Origin: an uncultured Prevotella sp.
GTDB taxonomy: Bacteria > Bacteroidota > Bacteroidia > Bacteroidales > Bacteroidaceae
DNA: 64,000 nucleotides
Assembly: GCA_946614435.1 (NCBI GenBank)
Contig: CAMOGW010000002.1
Span: 124,001-188,000 of the forward strand
Reading direction: 5' to 3'
Positions within the stretch are counted from its first letter, which is position 1. The number at the start of each line of letters is the position of its first letter. Shown piece by piece: positions 23,067 to 31,234 of the stretch. The notes below the pieces were generated by a model. It saw nothing but the letters and a program-made list of their open reading frames with translations. It made no database searches and had not been told where the DNA came from. The translations under genes and the position numbers were made by a program.

Positions 23067-24905
23067 TTAGTTAATTGAATCGGTTCTGAATTTCTCATAG
23101 ACGGGGTGCTGCAGGTCTCCGGTGGGAGCGCCCTTGGTCAGTGCGGGCAGCGGTGTACGCGAGCTTCCGGATCCGTTGGCCAGTGCTTCCCAAGGTGCCT
23201 CGATGGCTCTCCGCTCGTCGATGCCTTTCATTACGTAGGGTGTCTTTTCGTTGCCCATGTAGTGTGTCCACTCCATGCCCCAGCGCTTCAGGTCGAAGAA
23301 ACGCATGCCCTCAAAGCTGGTCTCGAAGCGGCGGAAGTCGTTCAAGCAGTTCATGTAGGGCACGGCGGCAGCGCTGACCTTGATGCTTGGCGAGATGTTG
23401 ACCGACATGAAGTCCCAGTCGTTCAGGCAGTTGGCCTTCGGGTCTTTTGTGGGATCGTTGGTGAAGTTCGACTTCAGCAGGTCGTCGTCCATGTACTTGA
23501 TGTAGTTCGGGGTCACATAGCTCTCCTTGTCCTTTTCTGAGAAGGTCTCGATGGAGTTGTTCCAGTAGGCCTGGAGGTCATGGCTGGCATTGGCCAGGTC
23601 GTTCTTCATGATGTATGCCTCGGCACGCTCCAGCAGCAGTCCCATTGAGGTGAAGGCGCGCACCATTTGGTGCACATAGCCCGTCTGGGCAATCTTGTCG
23701 GTCATCTCGAACTGCTCCTGAATCTTACAGGAGAAGAAACCGTAGTCGTGTGATGAAGAGCTGAAGAGCATGCCGCTCACCAGCGAGATGGGAGTGGCGA
23801 TATAGCCCCGCCACAGCTGGCTGTTCGTGCGAACCATGAGCACATTGCTGGCAGCCTCGCCGGCCACGCTGTAGCGATAGCCGAAGATGGCGCGTGCGTA
23901 TGTGCTGTAGGTGTTGAGAATCATCAGGTTGTTGTTCAGCTTCGGATCTTGCCATGCGTTGGCATAGTCTCTGGCCGAAGCGCACTTGTCGAAGACGGAG
24001 TAGTCCATGCACATGCGCAGCAGCGAGGCATCGTCGGTGCCCAGCACAGCATTGGCATGCTCAATGCATTTGTCCCAGTCGTGGTGGTACAAGTAGATGC
24101 GAGCTGCCAGTGCGTGTGCGGCGTGTGTGTTGAAATGGTATTTTGGCGCATCGAAGTAGCTGTCGCTCATGTAGCGCAGTCCTTCTTCCAGGTCGGCAAT
24201 GATGTGGTCATAGACCTCCTTCACCGACAGTCGCTGATAGTCTTTGAACACCTTCGTCTCTGTCTCCGTGATGTAGGGAATAGACGTTTCCTGGGCACTG
24301 ATGCTCTCGTCCTTATAAGCCTGAGCAAAGATGTTGGCCAGCACGAAGTGGTCGTAGGCACGCAGCAGCAGAGCCTCGGCGTATGCAGCGCGCATGCGTG
24401 GGCTGAGCTGACCATACTGGCTGCGGCTGTTCAGTCCTTGCTTGGCCGCTATGCGGTCGATGGTCTCCAGCACATGGTTCGTGCAGGCAATGGAGTAGAA
24501 CCATTCCGACCAGATGCGGCCTGGCGAGTCGCTGTCGGTCCAAGTAGCCGTGTTGGCGGGCTCGAAGCGGAACAGCTCGTTGTGCCAGATAGAGCTGCCG
24601 TAAGTGGCATAGTTGTAGTGGTTCTCAATCTGCTTGTCGTTGGGGTTCGAGGGCAGGTGAGGCGCGTTGTTGTCAATCAGGTTGTCGCTGCTGAGCTCGC
24701 ACAGAAACTGGTAGTTGGCATCGGGGTAGGAGCCTTTCAGCAAATCCACCACGTCGTTTTCGGTCTCCAGCTCTTTGCGCTCGTCGGGTTGTTTGTCTAA
24801 GAAGTCAGAGCAGGCTGTGAGTGAGAAAACTGTGGCGAAGGCTGCCATCATGCGGCAGCTCACCAAACAGGCTTTCTTCAGATATGTATGCTTGAATGTA
24901 GTCAT
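23067..24905 (-). CDS. SusD/RagB family nutrient-binding lipoprotein
   Basis: SusD-like proteins are surface lipoproteins that form the lid of SusC transporters. The 612-residue product has a lipobox (SLTACSDFLDKQP, Cys about residue 32) and the typical SusD opening and TPR-like helices (LRAYDHFVLANIFAQAY, ALAARIYLYHHDWDKCIEHA). The C-terminal part has FEGMRFFDLKRWG and ends in FRTD. The gene follows SusC after 57 bp. The absence of any glycosidase in the operon and the presence of a peptidase suggest a peptide or glycoprotein ligand. Confidence 0.95.
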   Translation of the reverse strand: MTTFKHTYLKKACLVSCRMMAAFATVFSLTACSDFLDKQPDERKELETENDVVDLLKGSYPDANYQFLCELSSDNLIDNNAPHLPSNPNDKQIENHYNYATYGSSIWHNELFRFEPANTATWTDSDSPGRIWSEWFYSIACTNHVLETIDRIAAKQGLNSRSQYGQLSPRMRAAYAEALLLRAYDHFVLANIFAQAYKDESISAQETSIPYITETETKVFKDYQRLSVKEVYDHIIADLEEGLRYMSDSYFDAPKYHFNTHAAHALAARIYLYHHDWDKCIEHANAVLGTDDASLLRMCMDYSVFDKCASARDYANAWQDPKLNNNLMILNTYSTYARAIFGYRYSVAGEAASNVLMVRTNSQLWRGYIATPISLVSGMLFSSSSHDYGFFSCKIQEQFEMTDKIAQTGYVHQMVRAFTSMGLLLERAEAYIMKNDLANASHDLQAYWNNSIETFSEKDKESYVTPNYIKYMDDDLLKSNFTNDPTKDPKANCLNDWDFMSVNISPSIKVSAAAVPYMNCLNDFRRFETSFEGMRFFDLKRWGMEWTHYMGNEKTPYVMKGIDERRAIEAPWEALANGSGSSRTPLPALTKGAPTGDLQHPVYEKFRTDSIN

Positions 24906-24910
24906 ATAAT

Positions 24911-24958
24911 GTTCAATGTTTAATATTCATCGTTCAACGTTCAATGTTCACCGTTCAC
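24911..24958. repeat. 7-bp degenerate tandem repeat between susC and susD
   Basis: The spacer consists of variants of GTTCAAY repeated about seven times (GTTCAAT, GTTTAAT, ATTCATC, GTTCAAC, GTTCAAT, GTTCACC, GTTCACC). The same 7-bp unit, in the other orientation, lies inside cydB at 42756-42790. Confidence 0.8.
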
Positions 24959-24962
24959 CGTC

Positions 24963-27900
24963 CTATATGCCCAGTCTGACCGTGAGCGTGAACTGTTTAG
25001 AGAGTGGTGTAGCCACACCACCGGCATTGACGAACTCTGGGTCCATGCCGTTCAGCTTCTTGTCGGAGTAGAGCAGCCAGATGTTGGTGGCATCAAACTT
25101 CAGCGAAGCCGTGTGCAGTCCAATCTTGCTGATGAGCTGTGGCGAGAAGTCGTAGGTGAGCGAAATGTTCTTCAGACGAATGAAGTCGCCCTTGGCCACG
25201 CGAGCGGTAGAGTAGTTGTAGGCATTGTAGGCCCAGCTGATGTAGCGGTCCTTGTAGTACTGTGCTACCGAGGCAATGGCAGGGATGTCGGTCTTCTTCT
25301 CGTCGCCGGGGATGACCCATCGGTTCTTGAACTCCTTAGGCATGGCCGTCTGATCGCTGTAGGCGTAAGAGAACACCGGATCCAGGCGAATCTTGTTGCC
25401 GAACGAGTAGGTGAAGAACACGTTCAGTCGCCAGTTCTTCCACTGTAGCGTATTGTTCAGACCGCCGGTGTAGGCAGGTTCCGTAGGACCTTCATACTTC
25501 AGGAAGCTCAGCTTGTCGTGCTCCTGAAAGTTGATGTCGGTGGTGGTGATCTGTCCGTTCTCGTTGATGATCTGAGGAATGCCCTCGTCGTTCAGGCCCA
25601 CAAAGGGGATGGAGAACAGTGAGCGGTGGTCGTATCCCACGAGCGGTGCGCCAGTGGCCACTACGAGGTCGATCACGCGGCTGGTAGCCAGCAGGTCGGT
25701 AATCTTTGTCTTCGTGTAAGAGAAGGTGAAGTCAGTGTTCCACTTCCAGTTCTTCGACTTGATGTTCTGCGAAGAGATGGTGACCTCCATACCGTGCGAC
25801 CTCATTTTGGCATAGTTGGCAAACTTGCGGAGCATGCCGCCGTAGCCGTTGGTGTTCAGATAGCCCATGAGGTCGTGGTTGTTGCGCCAATAGAAGTCGC
25901 TGACAATGTTCAGTCGGTTGTCAAAGAAGCCGAGGTCAACACCCAGGTTCCATTCATATTTCTTTTCGAAGGTCAGGTCCTCGTTGCCCATGATGGAGAG
26001 TCCCAGGCCAGTCTCCTGCTGGTCGCCCTGCGGGCGCCAGATGTTGGATGCGCCGAACACAGTGTAGGCCGATGCGCGCGATGACAAGTTCTCTGGGAAC
26101 TCACCCGTGAGCGAGTAGCTCAGACGCAGCTTAGCATACGAGAAGGCATTGTTGGTGTTCTGCTGCAGTTTCTTGAAGAACGGCTCTTCCGACACGTTCC
26201 ATGCGGGCGACACGTTCCAAGTGGGCAGCCAGCGGGCTTTCGTTGAGCGGCCCAGCTGGTTCGAACCGTCGTAGCGGCCTGTCAGGTTGATGATATAGCG
26301 GTCCTTGAAGGCATAGTTCACATTGGCGAAGTAAGCCATGCGGCGGCCCCAAGCGCTGCCACGGCTGGTGAGGGTGGTGCCCTCCTCCTTGGCCTGTTTG
26401 TAGAAGGCCGGAGTGATGGTGACCAGCTGGCTGCGGTCATAGTCGATGCCATAGACCTGATTCTCCGACATGGTGCGATCTACGCGGTTGGCCTCCATAC
26501 CGGCCATCGCATTGAAACGGTGCATGCCGTCCTTCCATGCGGTGTTGTAGGCCACCGTGCCACGGAAGTCGAGCTGCAGCACCTTGTTCTGCGTGTTGAT
26601 CCAGATGCCGCCCGTAGGCATCACCGATACAGGCAGCGAGTTGGGCTGGTCGGGATCGGTGTAGAGGTAAGTGTTGTTATACATCACGTTCGGGTCGTCC
26701 ACACCTGCGCGATAAGCCATTGCCTGGTTCGAGGTGTTGAGGATGTTGTGGTCGAGCGTGGTCTTATTGGTACGATACGATCCTAACAGGTTGATTTCCA
26801 GTCCCATGATGGGCTTGTACGAAATCTCGCCCTGGAACTTCACGTCCATAGCATCCTTGTCTATATAGTTGTTGTCCAACTCATGGAAGATGTTGAAGTC
26901 GGCATAGTTGCGCTTGTAGGTCTGGTTCGGGTCCAGCGTGCGTGCCGTGTTCAGTGCGAAGCTGAACGGGTTGATGTCGAAGTTTCGGCTCACGGCACCG
27001 CTCACGAGGTCAACATTCTGGTTCAGTGTGCCGGGTGCTTTCTGATCTACATGGCTGGCATTGGTGCGCAGGGTGAAAGTCACCCATTTCGACAGCTTGA
27101 ACGATGCGTTCACGTTGGCCGTGAATCGCTTCACATTGCTCGATTTCGTCCAGCCCGGATCCAGCATGGCCGACAGCGAGGCATAGAGATTGGCTTTCTC
27201 GGTGCCGCTTGAGATGCTCACCGAGTGGGTCTGCATGATGTTGTTGTTGAAGAGCAGGTCGAACCAGTTGGTATTGCGGAACTCAGCCTGTTGCAGGTAG
27301 GCGTTCATGGCAGCATCGGTGTAGGGCAGGCCGAACTTGCCTGTCGATTCGTCGTACTGCTGCATGAGGTTATACATCTTACCATACAGTCCGCTTGACG
27401 AACCGTCGGCCAGGGCCGAGAACTCCAGCCATCCTTTCGACTGCATCTCTTTGTAGATGCCCATCTGCTCCTGCGAGTTCGAGATGTTATAGTCTTTGTA
27501 GCTGGGCTTCAGTCGGTAGGTGAACTCACCCGTGTAGTTGATGCTGCTCTGTCCGGCACGGCCCTTCTTGGTAGTGATGACCACCACGCCCGACATGGCG
27601 CGCGCACCATAGATAGAGGTGGCCGAACCGTCTTTCAGCACGTCGAACGACTCTATGTCGTCTGCGTTCAAGCCTGCTATGGCATTGGAAATCAGTGTCG
27701 TGGCATCGCCTGACGAAAGGTCGTCGGAGCTCACGTTCACCACGTTCTCCAGAATCACGCCATCGACCACCCACAGCGGGCCGCTGTTCGAGCCGTAGAT
27801 GGAGGTGGCACCACGCACCTTGATTTTCGGGGCTGTGCCGAACGTGCTCGACACGTTCTGCACTGACACGCCTGCCACGCGACCTTCCAGTGAGCGGCTC

Positions 27901-28307
27901 ACGTCGGCCACACCGCTCAGCTTGGCCTTGTCGGCATCAATCTTGGCTGTAGCACCCGAGAACATACGCTTGTCCATCTTCTGAATGCCAGTCACCACTA
28001 CTTCGTCCACCATTGTGGCATCGGAGTGCAGTTTCACAACCATTCCGTTCTTAGGTGTCACTACGCTTTCCCTCATGCCGATGTAGCTGATTTTCAGCTT
28101 CTTTCCTTGAGGAACGGTAATGGTGAACTTACCGTCAACGTTGGTGGTCGTTCCCGTGTTCTTCGTACCGTTGATAAGTACCGATGCACCGATAATGGGC
28201 TCGTTGTCCTCAGCTGAGAGCACCGTTCCCGTTATCTTGTTCTGGGCAACAGCCGTTCCTATCGTCAGGAACAGGCCCACCAAAAACGCTAATACTTTTT
28301 CTTTCAT
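24963..28307 (-). CDS. SusC/RagA family TonB-linked outer-membrane transporter
   Basis: The product of about 1114 residues has a signal peptide (MKEKVLAFLVGLFLTIGTAVA; start chosen at 28307), a carboxypeptidase-D-like domain (about 23-100: ITGTVLSAEDNEPIIGASV, NVDGKFTITVP), a TonB box region DEVVVTG, the plug domain (about 115-240) and a 22-strand barrel ending in the aromatic strand QFTLTVRLGI. It imports ligands captured by the SusD partner using TonB energy. It is the first gene of the operon and has a leader of about 145 nt. Confidence 0.96.
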   Translation of the reverse strand: MKEKVLAFLVGLFLTIGTAVAQNKITGTVLSAEDNEPIIGASVLINGTKNTGTTTNVDGKFTITVPQGKKLKISYIGMRESVVTPKNGMVVKLHSDATMVDEVVVTGIQKMDKRMFSGATAKIDADKAKLSGVADVSRSLEGRVAGVSVQNVSSTFGTAPKIKVRGATSIYGSNSGPLWVVDGVILENVVNVSSDDLSSGDATTLISNAIAGLNADDIESFDVLKDGSATSIYGARAMSGVVVITTKKGRAGQSSINYTGEFTYRLKPSYKDYNISNSQEQMGIYKEMQSKGWLEFSALADGSSSGLYGKMYNLMQQYDESTGKFGLPYTDAAMNAYLQQAEFRNTNWFDLLFNNNIMQTHSVSISSGTEKANLYASLSAMLDPGWTKSSNVKRFTANVNASFKLSKWVTFTLRTNASHVDQKAPGTLNQNVDLVSGAVSRNFDINPFSFALNTARTLDPNQTYKRNYADFNIFHELDNNYIDKDAMDVKFQGEISYKPIMGLEINLLGSYRTNKTTLDHNILNTSNQAMAYRAGVDDPNVMYNNTYLYTDPDQPNSLPVSVMPTGGIWINTQNKVLQLDFRGTVAYNTAWKDGMHRFNAMAGMEANRVDRTMSENQVYGIDYDRSQLVTITPAFYKQAKEEGTTLTSRGSAWGRRMAYFANVNYAFKDRYIINLTGRYDGSNQLGRSTKARWLPTWNVSPAWNVSEEPFFKKLQQNTNNAFSYAKLRLSYSLTGEFPENLSSRASAYTVFGASNIWRPQGDQQETGLGLSIMGNEDLTFEKKYEWNLGVDLGFFDNRLNIVSDFYWRNNHDLMGYLNTNGYGGMLRKFANYAKMRSHGMEVTISSQNIKSKNWKWNTDFTFSYTKTKITDLLATSRVIDLVVATGAPLVGYDHRSLFSIPFVGLNDEGIPQIINENGQITTTDINFQEHDKLSFLKYEGPTEPAYTGGLNNTLQWKNWRLNVFFTYSFGNKIRLDPVFSYAYSDQTAMPKEFKNRWVIPGDEKKTDIPAIASVAQYYKDRYISWAYNAYNYSTARVAKGDFIRLKNISLTYDFSPQLISKIGLHTASLKFDATNIWLLYSDKKLNGMDPEFVNAGGVATPLSKQFTLTVRLGI

Positions 28308-28458
28308 AAGTAACAATTATATTCTTTTTCGTTCTTTTACGTCGTATTTAATAATTTTATGCATGTTCTATGCGTAGTTGTCAAAAAAAGTTGTATCTTT
28401 GTTTTCGTGATGACCTCCTCGGGGGAGGTGTACGACAGTCTTCGACTATACGAGTTTG

Positions 28459-28466
28459 CAAAGGTA
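28459..28466 (-). promoter_or_regulatory. -7 box of the susC operon
   Basis: The minus strand reads TACCTTTG. The predicted start near 28452 gives a leader of about 145 nt that contains a hairpin (ACCTCC...GGAGGT at about 28424-28440) able to form in the mRNA. A plus-strand -7-like box (TATCTTTG, 28394-28401) lies inside the leader. Confidence 0.55.
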
Positions 28467-28600
28467 GCGTTTTTTTTTAATAAACAACACTTTTTTTATC
28501 AAAAACATGCAAATTGCTGTCATTTCTTTACAAAAATCATGGTTTTTAGTAAATTATTTTTAGTTTTATGCAATTTTGAATGATAGACAGAATGACATTG

Positions 28601-28768
28601 TTTCTAAGACAGAATAACATAAGAACATATATTTTTTCTAAGACAGAATAACATAAGAACATATATTTTTTCTAAGACAGAGTAACAGAAGAACATATAT
28701 TTTCTAAGACAGAGTAACAGAAGAACATATATTTTCTAAGACAGAATAACATAAGAACATATATTTTG
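28601..28768. repeat. Five tandem 32-34-bp repeats
   Basis: Units beginning TTTCTAAGACAG start at 28601, 28635, 28669, 28701 and 28733 and each ends in ACATATATTTT. They differ at AATAACATAAG against AGTAACAGAAG. Units abut directly without unique spacers, so this is not a CRISPR array. A degraded sixth unit (GATAGACAGAATGACA) precedes them. The rest of 28467-28600 is AT-rich with nothing recognisable. Confidence 0.9.
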
Positions 28769-28796
28769 ACTTTCGCAAGTTCCACTTGCCTATTGG

Positions 28797-28985
28797 AGTT
28801 TGGGAGTTTAGGAGTATAGGAGTTTGGACGATAGACTGATGGCACCCGCCAATGACAGTAACGACAGCAAGACTAACGTCTAAACTCCAGCGGCTGAAAG
28901 CCGCGAAAACTCCTAAACTCCTATACTCCTAAACTTCAAAACTCCTAAACTCAAAAACTCAAAAGCTCAAAAACTCAAAAGCTCA
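28797..28985. repeat. 8-bp degenerate tandem repeats arranged as an inverted pair
   Basis: Units of the type GGAGTTTA/GGAGTATA run at 28797-28835, and their complements (AAACTCCTATACTCC) at about 28906-28935, forming a stem of about 22 bp around a 70-base loop that includes a small GCGGCTGAAAGCCGC hairpin. Further AAACTCAAAA/AGCTCAAAA units continue to 28985. The same unit occurs upstream of the tolC-like gene at 46872-46908. Confidence 0.8.
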
Positions 28986-29084
28986 AAAACTCCTCAGACA
29001 TGCGAAACTTGAATTATATTTTCCATCCTTTATATATATAATAAGGTTTGGGGGAGATTGTGGATTCTTTGGGGAGCTAAATGA

Positions 29085-29237
29085 TTGGTTTCACGGGGCG
29101 ATTTAGCATAGATGAGTATAAGCAGCTGCAGCGGATTATATAGTCCGCTATAGCCGATTATATAATCCGCTGCAGCTGCTTATGCTGAAATGGCCTAAAC
29201 CACCCCCGGAAATGTGGCACTTTGCACCGTGAAACAA
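29085..29237. mobile_element. Palindromic MITE-like element, copy M1
   Basis: The ends GTTTCACGG (29088-29096) and CCGTGAAAC (29227-29235) are inverted repeats. The core has a perfect 25-bp stem (29118-29142 with 29159-29183, starting ATAAGCAGCTGCAGCGG). It is homologous to the elements at 40685-40858 and 42288-42417 and ends 8 bp from the stop codon of the tyrosine recombinase gene. The stretch 28986-29084 shows nothing recognisable. Confidence 0.75.
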
Positions 29238-29245
29238 GGGGATTC

Positions 29246-30202
29246 TTACTGAAAGTTCTTCAGCAACTCATGGTTGGCTTGCTCCAGCCGCTCGTCATTG
29301 AGCTCCTTCACATAAATCATGGTGGTCTGTGGATTGGTGTGGCCCAGTGCCTTCGAGATGACGGCAAGATCAACGCTCGACTTATAGGCGATGCTGGCCC
29401 AAGAGTGACGGGCTACGTAGGATGTGAGGTTCTTTTCGATCTTCGCCATTTGAGCCAGTTGCTTCAGCAGGCGGTTGTAGCGATTGAGCTGCAGGTTGTA
29501 GTCGTCCTCGTGAGTGAGCAGGGGGAACACGTGGTCGTCGCCGGGGCGCTGATAGCGCTGTATGATGTCCTTCATGCAGGGCTCCAGTCCGATGTTGATG
29601 CGCTGTCCCGTCTTCCTTCGGTAGTAGGTGATGCGGTCATTGGCTATCTGCGACTTCGTCAGATGGGCCATATCTACGAAGGGCATGCCCTGGGCATAGA
29701 AGCTGAAGAGGAAGAGGTCGCGAGCCAGGTCCAACGGGGTGCCGTGAGGCAGCTCCAGCCGCAGCAGGGCGAGAATGTCAGCCTCGGTGATGGCCCGCTT
29801 CTCCGTCTTAGTATTGCTGGTGAACACATCGCTGAAGAACTGGTTGGAAACGGGAATGATGCTCTTCAGCAGCGAACGGAGGGACCGCATGTAGCAGGAA
29901 ATGGTGTTCAGGCACAGCCCTCGCTCGCGCAGCCAGTGCTGATACGCCTCAATCACTTCGGGCGAAAGCGTCTGCAGCTTCTCCTCCGATCCCAAGAAGT
30001 TCAATAGTGAGCGCAGGGCCGTGGCATAGTTGGCCGAAGTCTTGTAGCTCTTGGTGCGCTCGGCACTGGCCAAAGCCTCCTTGATGGCTTTCATCACGTC
30101 TTGCCTGATCAGTTGATGGCTGGCCGATTGTGTTGACTCGTCAGCATGGTCATCATGAATATAGACATGTATGTTGACGTTAAGTTCATAGTTCTTTGAC
30201 AT
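29246..30202 (-). CDS. Orphan tyrosine recombinase (Bacteroidota phage-integrase type)
   Basis: The 318-residue protein has a SAM-like N-terminal core-binding domain (about 35-130) and a C-terminal catalytic domain (about 140-318). Visible elements are the YYRRKTGQ beta-hairpin, VARHSWAS with the second arginine, LGHTNPQTTMIYV with the histidine and the nucleophilic tyrosine. The first catalytic arginine is normally in a motif like F..RGM; here the stretch reads FYAQGMPFVDMA, so a glutamine seems to replace it. That may weaken or abolish catalysis. No attachment site or cargo is apparent beside it. It has its own -7 box. Confidence 0.85.
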   Translation of the reverse strand: MSKNYELNVNIHVYIHDDHADESTQSASHQLIRQDVMKAIKEALASAERTKSYKTSANYATALRSLLNFLGSEEKLQTLSPEVIEAYQHWLRERGLCLNTISCYMRSLRSLLKSIIPVSNQFFSDVFTSNTKTEKRAITEADILALLRLELPHGTPLDLARDLFLFSFYAQGMPFVDMAHLTKSQIANDRITYYRRKTGQRINIGLEPCMKDIIQRYQRPGDDHVFPLLTHEDDYNLQLNRYNRLLKQLAQMAKIEKNLTSYVARHSWASIAYKSSVDLAVISKALGHTNPQTTMIYVKELNDERLEQANHELLKNFQ

Positions 30203-30666
30203 CAGTTTTAGATTATCGAATGGTTACAAAGGTAAATAAAAAATTCCAAAAGACAAGCTATCAGGGGCTGTCAGGAGTCTATGTTGTGAGCAGCGACAGT
30301 ATTTATGTGCGTGTGTTCAATACCTTCGGACTGAAAGCCAGTCAGCTCTCGATGCCTTCCAACTACAGCAAGTCATACGACATTACCGGCACCCTGACAC
30401 CGCGACTTCAGAACGGAAAGGTAATTCTGGAACTGGGCATCCTGAGATCGCCCACGGAGGCCATTCCCTTGGGCATTGCTATGCCGACGGTGAACAAGTG
30501 GTCGTCGCGTCCTGTCTATTATACCATTGACGGGCGCAGGGTGAGCGATGTCAGCAAGCCGGGACTTTACATCGTGCAGCAAGCAGGTATCACTCGCAAA
30601 CTGATGGAGAAGTGCCCCGATGCGCTATCAAACCAATGGCGGCTATCTCAGACGATTCCGAGATAG
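30196..30666 (+). pseudogene. C-terminal remnant of an exported protein
   Basis: The open frame (156 codons) lacks a signal peptide, starts inside the recombinase gene's promoter and ends inside a hairpin. Its C-terminal part (RPVYYTIDGRRVSDVSKPGL then YIVQQAGITRKLM) is the tail of Prevotella exported proteins, compare the protein at 18587 and the phosphatase at 54172. The upstream region SYDITGTLTPRLQNGKV looks like the end of a beta-sandwich domain. The simplest reading is that the 5' part was lost when the recombinase gene arrived. It could still be translated. Confidence 0.6.
30228..30235 (-). promoter_or_regulatory. -7 box of the tyrosine recombinase gene
   Basis: The minus strand reads TACCTTTG. 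The predicted start near 30221 gives a leader of about 20 nt. This promoter lies inside the 5' end of the oppositely oriented open frame at 30196. Confidence 0.6.
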
Positions 30667-30677
30667 CCGCCATTGGT
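30632..30677. terminator. 18-bp perfect hairpin between convergent genes
   Basis: ACCAATGGCGGCTATCTC at 30632-30649 is perfectly complementary to 30660-30677 around a 10-nt loop. It separates the remnant gene from the response-regulator gene. There is no clear T run, so a terminator role is likely but not certain. Confidence 0.65.
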
Positions 30678-30699
30678 GTTGTCAATAAGTGGGTATGCG

Positions 30700-31056
30700 C
30701 TATTTTCCAATGAATTTTGCTATGGCAGCGAGGCACTTCTCACTGCTCACAGGCTTCGAGAGAAAGTCGTCGCAACCGGCTTTCAAGGCCAGCTGGCGAT
30801 CACTGTCGAAGGCGTTGGCCGTCAGTGCAATCACAGGCAGCTCAGGATGAGCCTCCTTGATCTTTGCCGTGGCTTCGAGTCCATCCATGACGGGCATCTT
30901 AATGTCCATCAACACGAGGTCGAATCCGCCTTCATCAACCATGTTTACTGCTTCCTGACCGTTCTTGGCACGCTTGAACTGATAGTCGCGACGCAAGATG
31001 TAGGTCATCAGAATGTAATTACTGTCGTTGTCTTCTGCTACAAGGATTGTCTTCAT
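30700..31056 (-). CDS. Single-domain response regulator (CheY-like receiver)
   Basis: This receiver-only protein of 118 residues starts at MKTILVAEDND (31056), which is where conserved receivers begin. The acidic pocket EDND, the phosphoacceptor aspartate in LVLMDIKMP, the ALTANAF switch region and the KPVSSE lysine are all present. There is no output domain. In Bacteroidales such free receivers often serve hybrid histidine kinases encoded elsewhere; no kinase is near. Confidence 0.9.
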   Translation of the reverse strand: MKTILVAEDNDSNYILMTYILRRDYQFKRAKNGQEAVNMVDEGGFDLVLMDIKMPVMDGLEATAKIKEAHPELPVIALTANAFDSDRQLALKAGCDDFLSKPVSSEKCLAAIAKFIGK

Positions 31057-31154
31057 AGGTCTTTCGTGTTTAGTACGGGTCACTAAATTTTGCTCTTACT
31101 TACTTGTTTGGTAAGTTAAAGAGATACAAAAGTAACGATTTTCTACTAAATACT

Positions 31155-31186
31155 TTTGTAGTTCTATCATATTTTAACTAATTTTG
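31155..31186 (+). promoter_or_regulatory. Promoter of the GH51 gene
   Basis: TTTG (31155-31158), exactly 20 bases, then TAATTTTG (31179-31186). The predicted start is near 31193, leaving a leader of about 42 nt. A facing box for the response regulator (TACTTTTG on the minus strand, 31127-31134) lies 24 bp away. Confidence 0.75.
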
Positions 31187-31234
31187 CACGAGTAGAGTAT
31201 TTTTATCGTAATTTTATTTATAACTAAAAACAAA

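Noticed and set aside
28601..28768. CRISPR array
   Set aside because: The 32-34-bp units abut directly with no unique spacers, and no cas gene is near.
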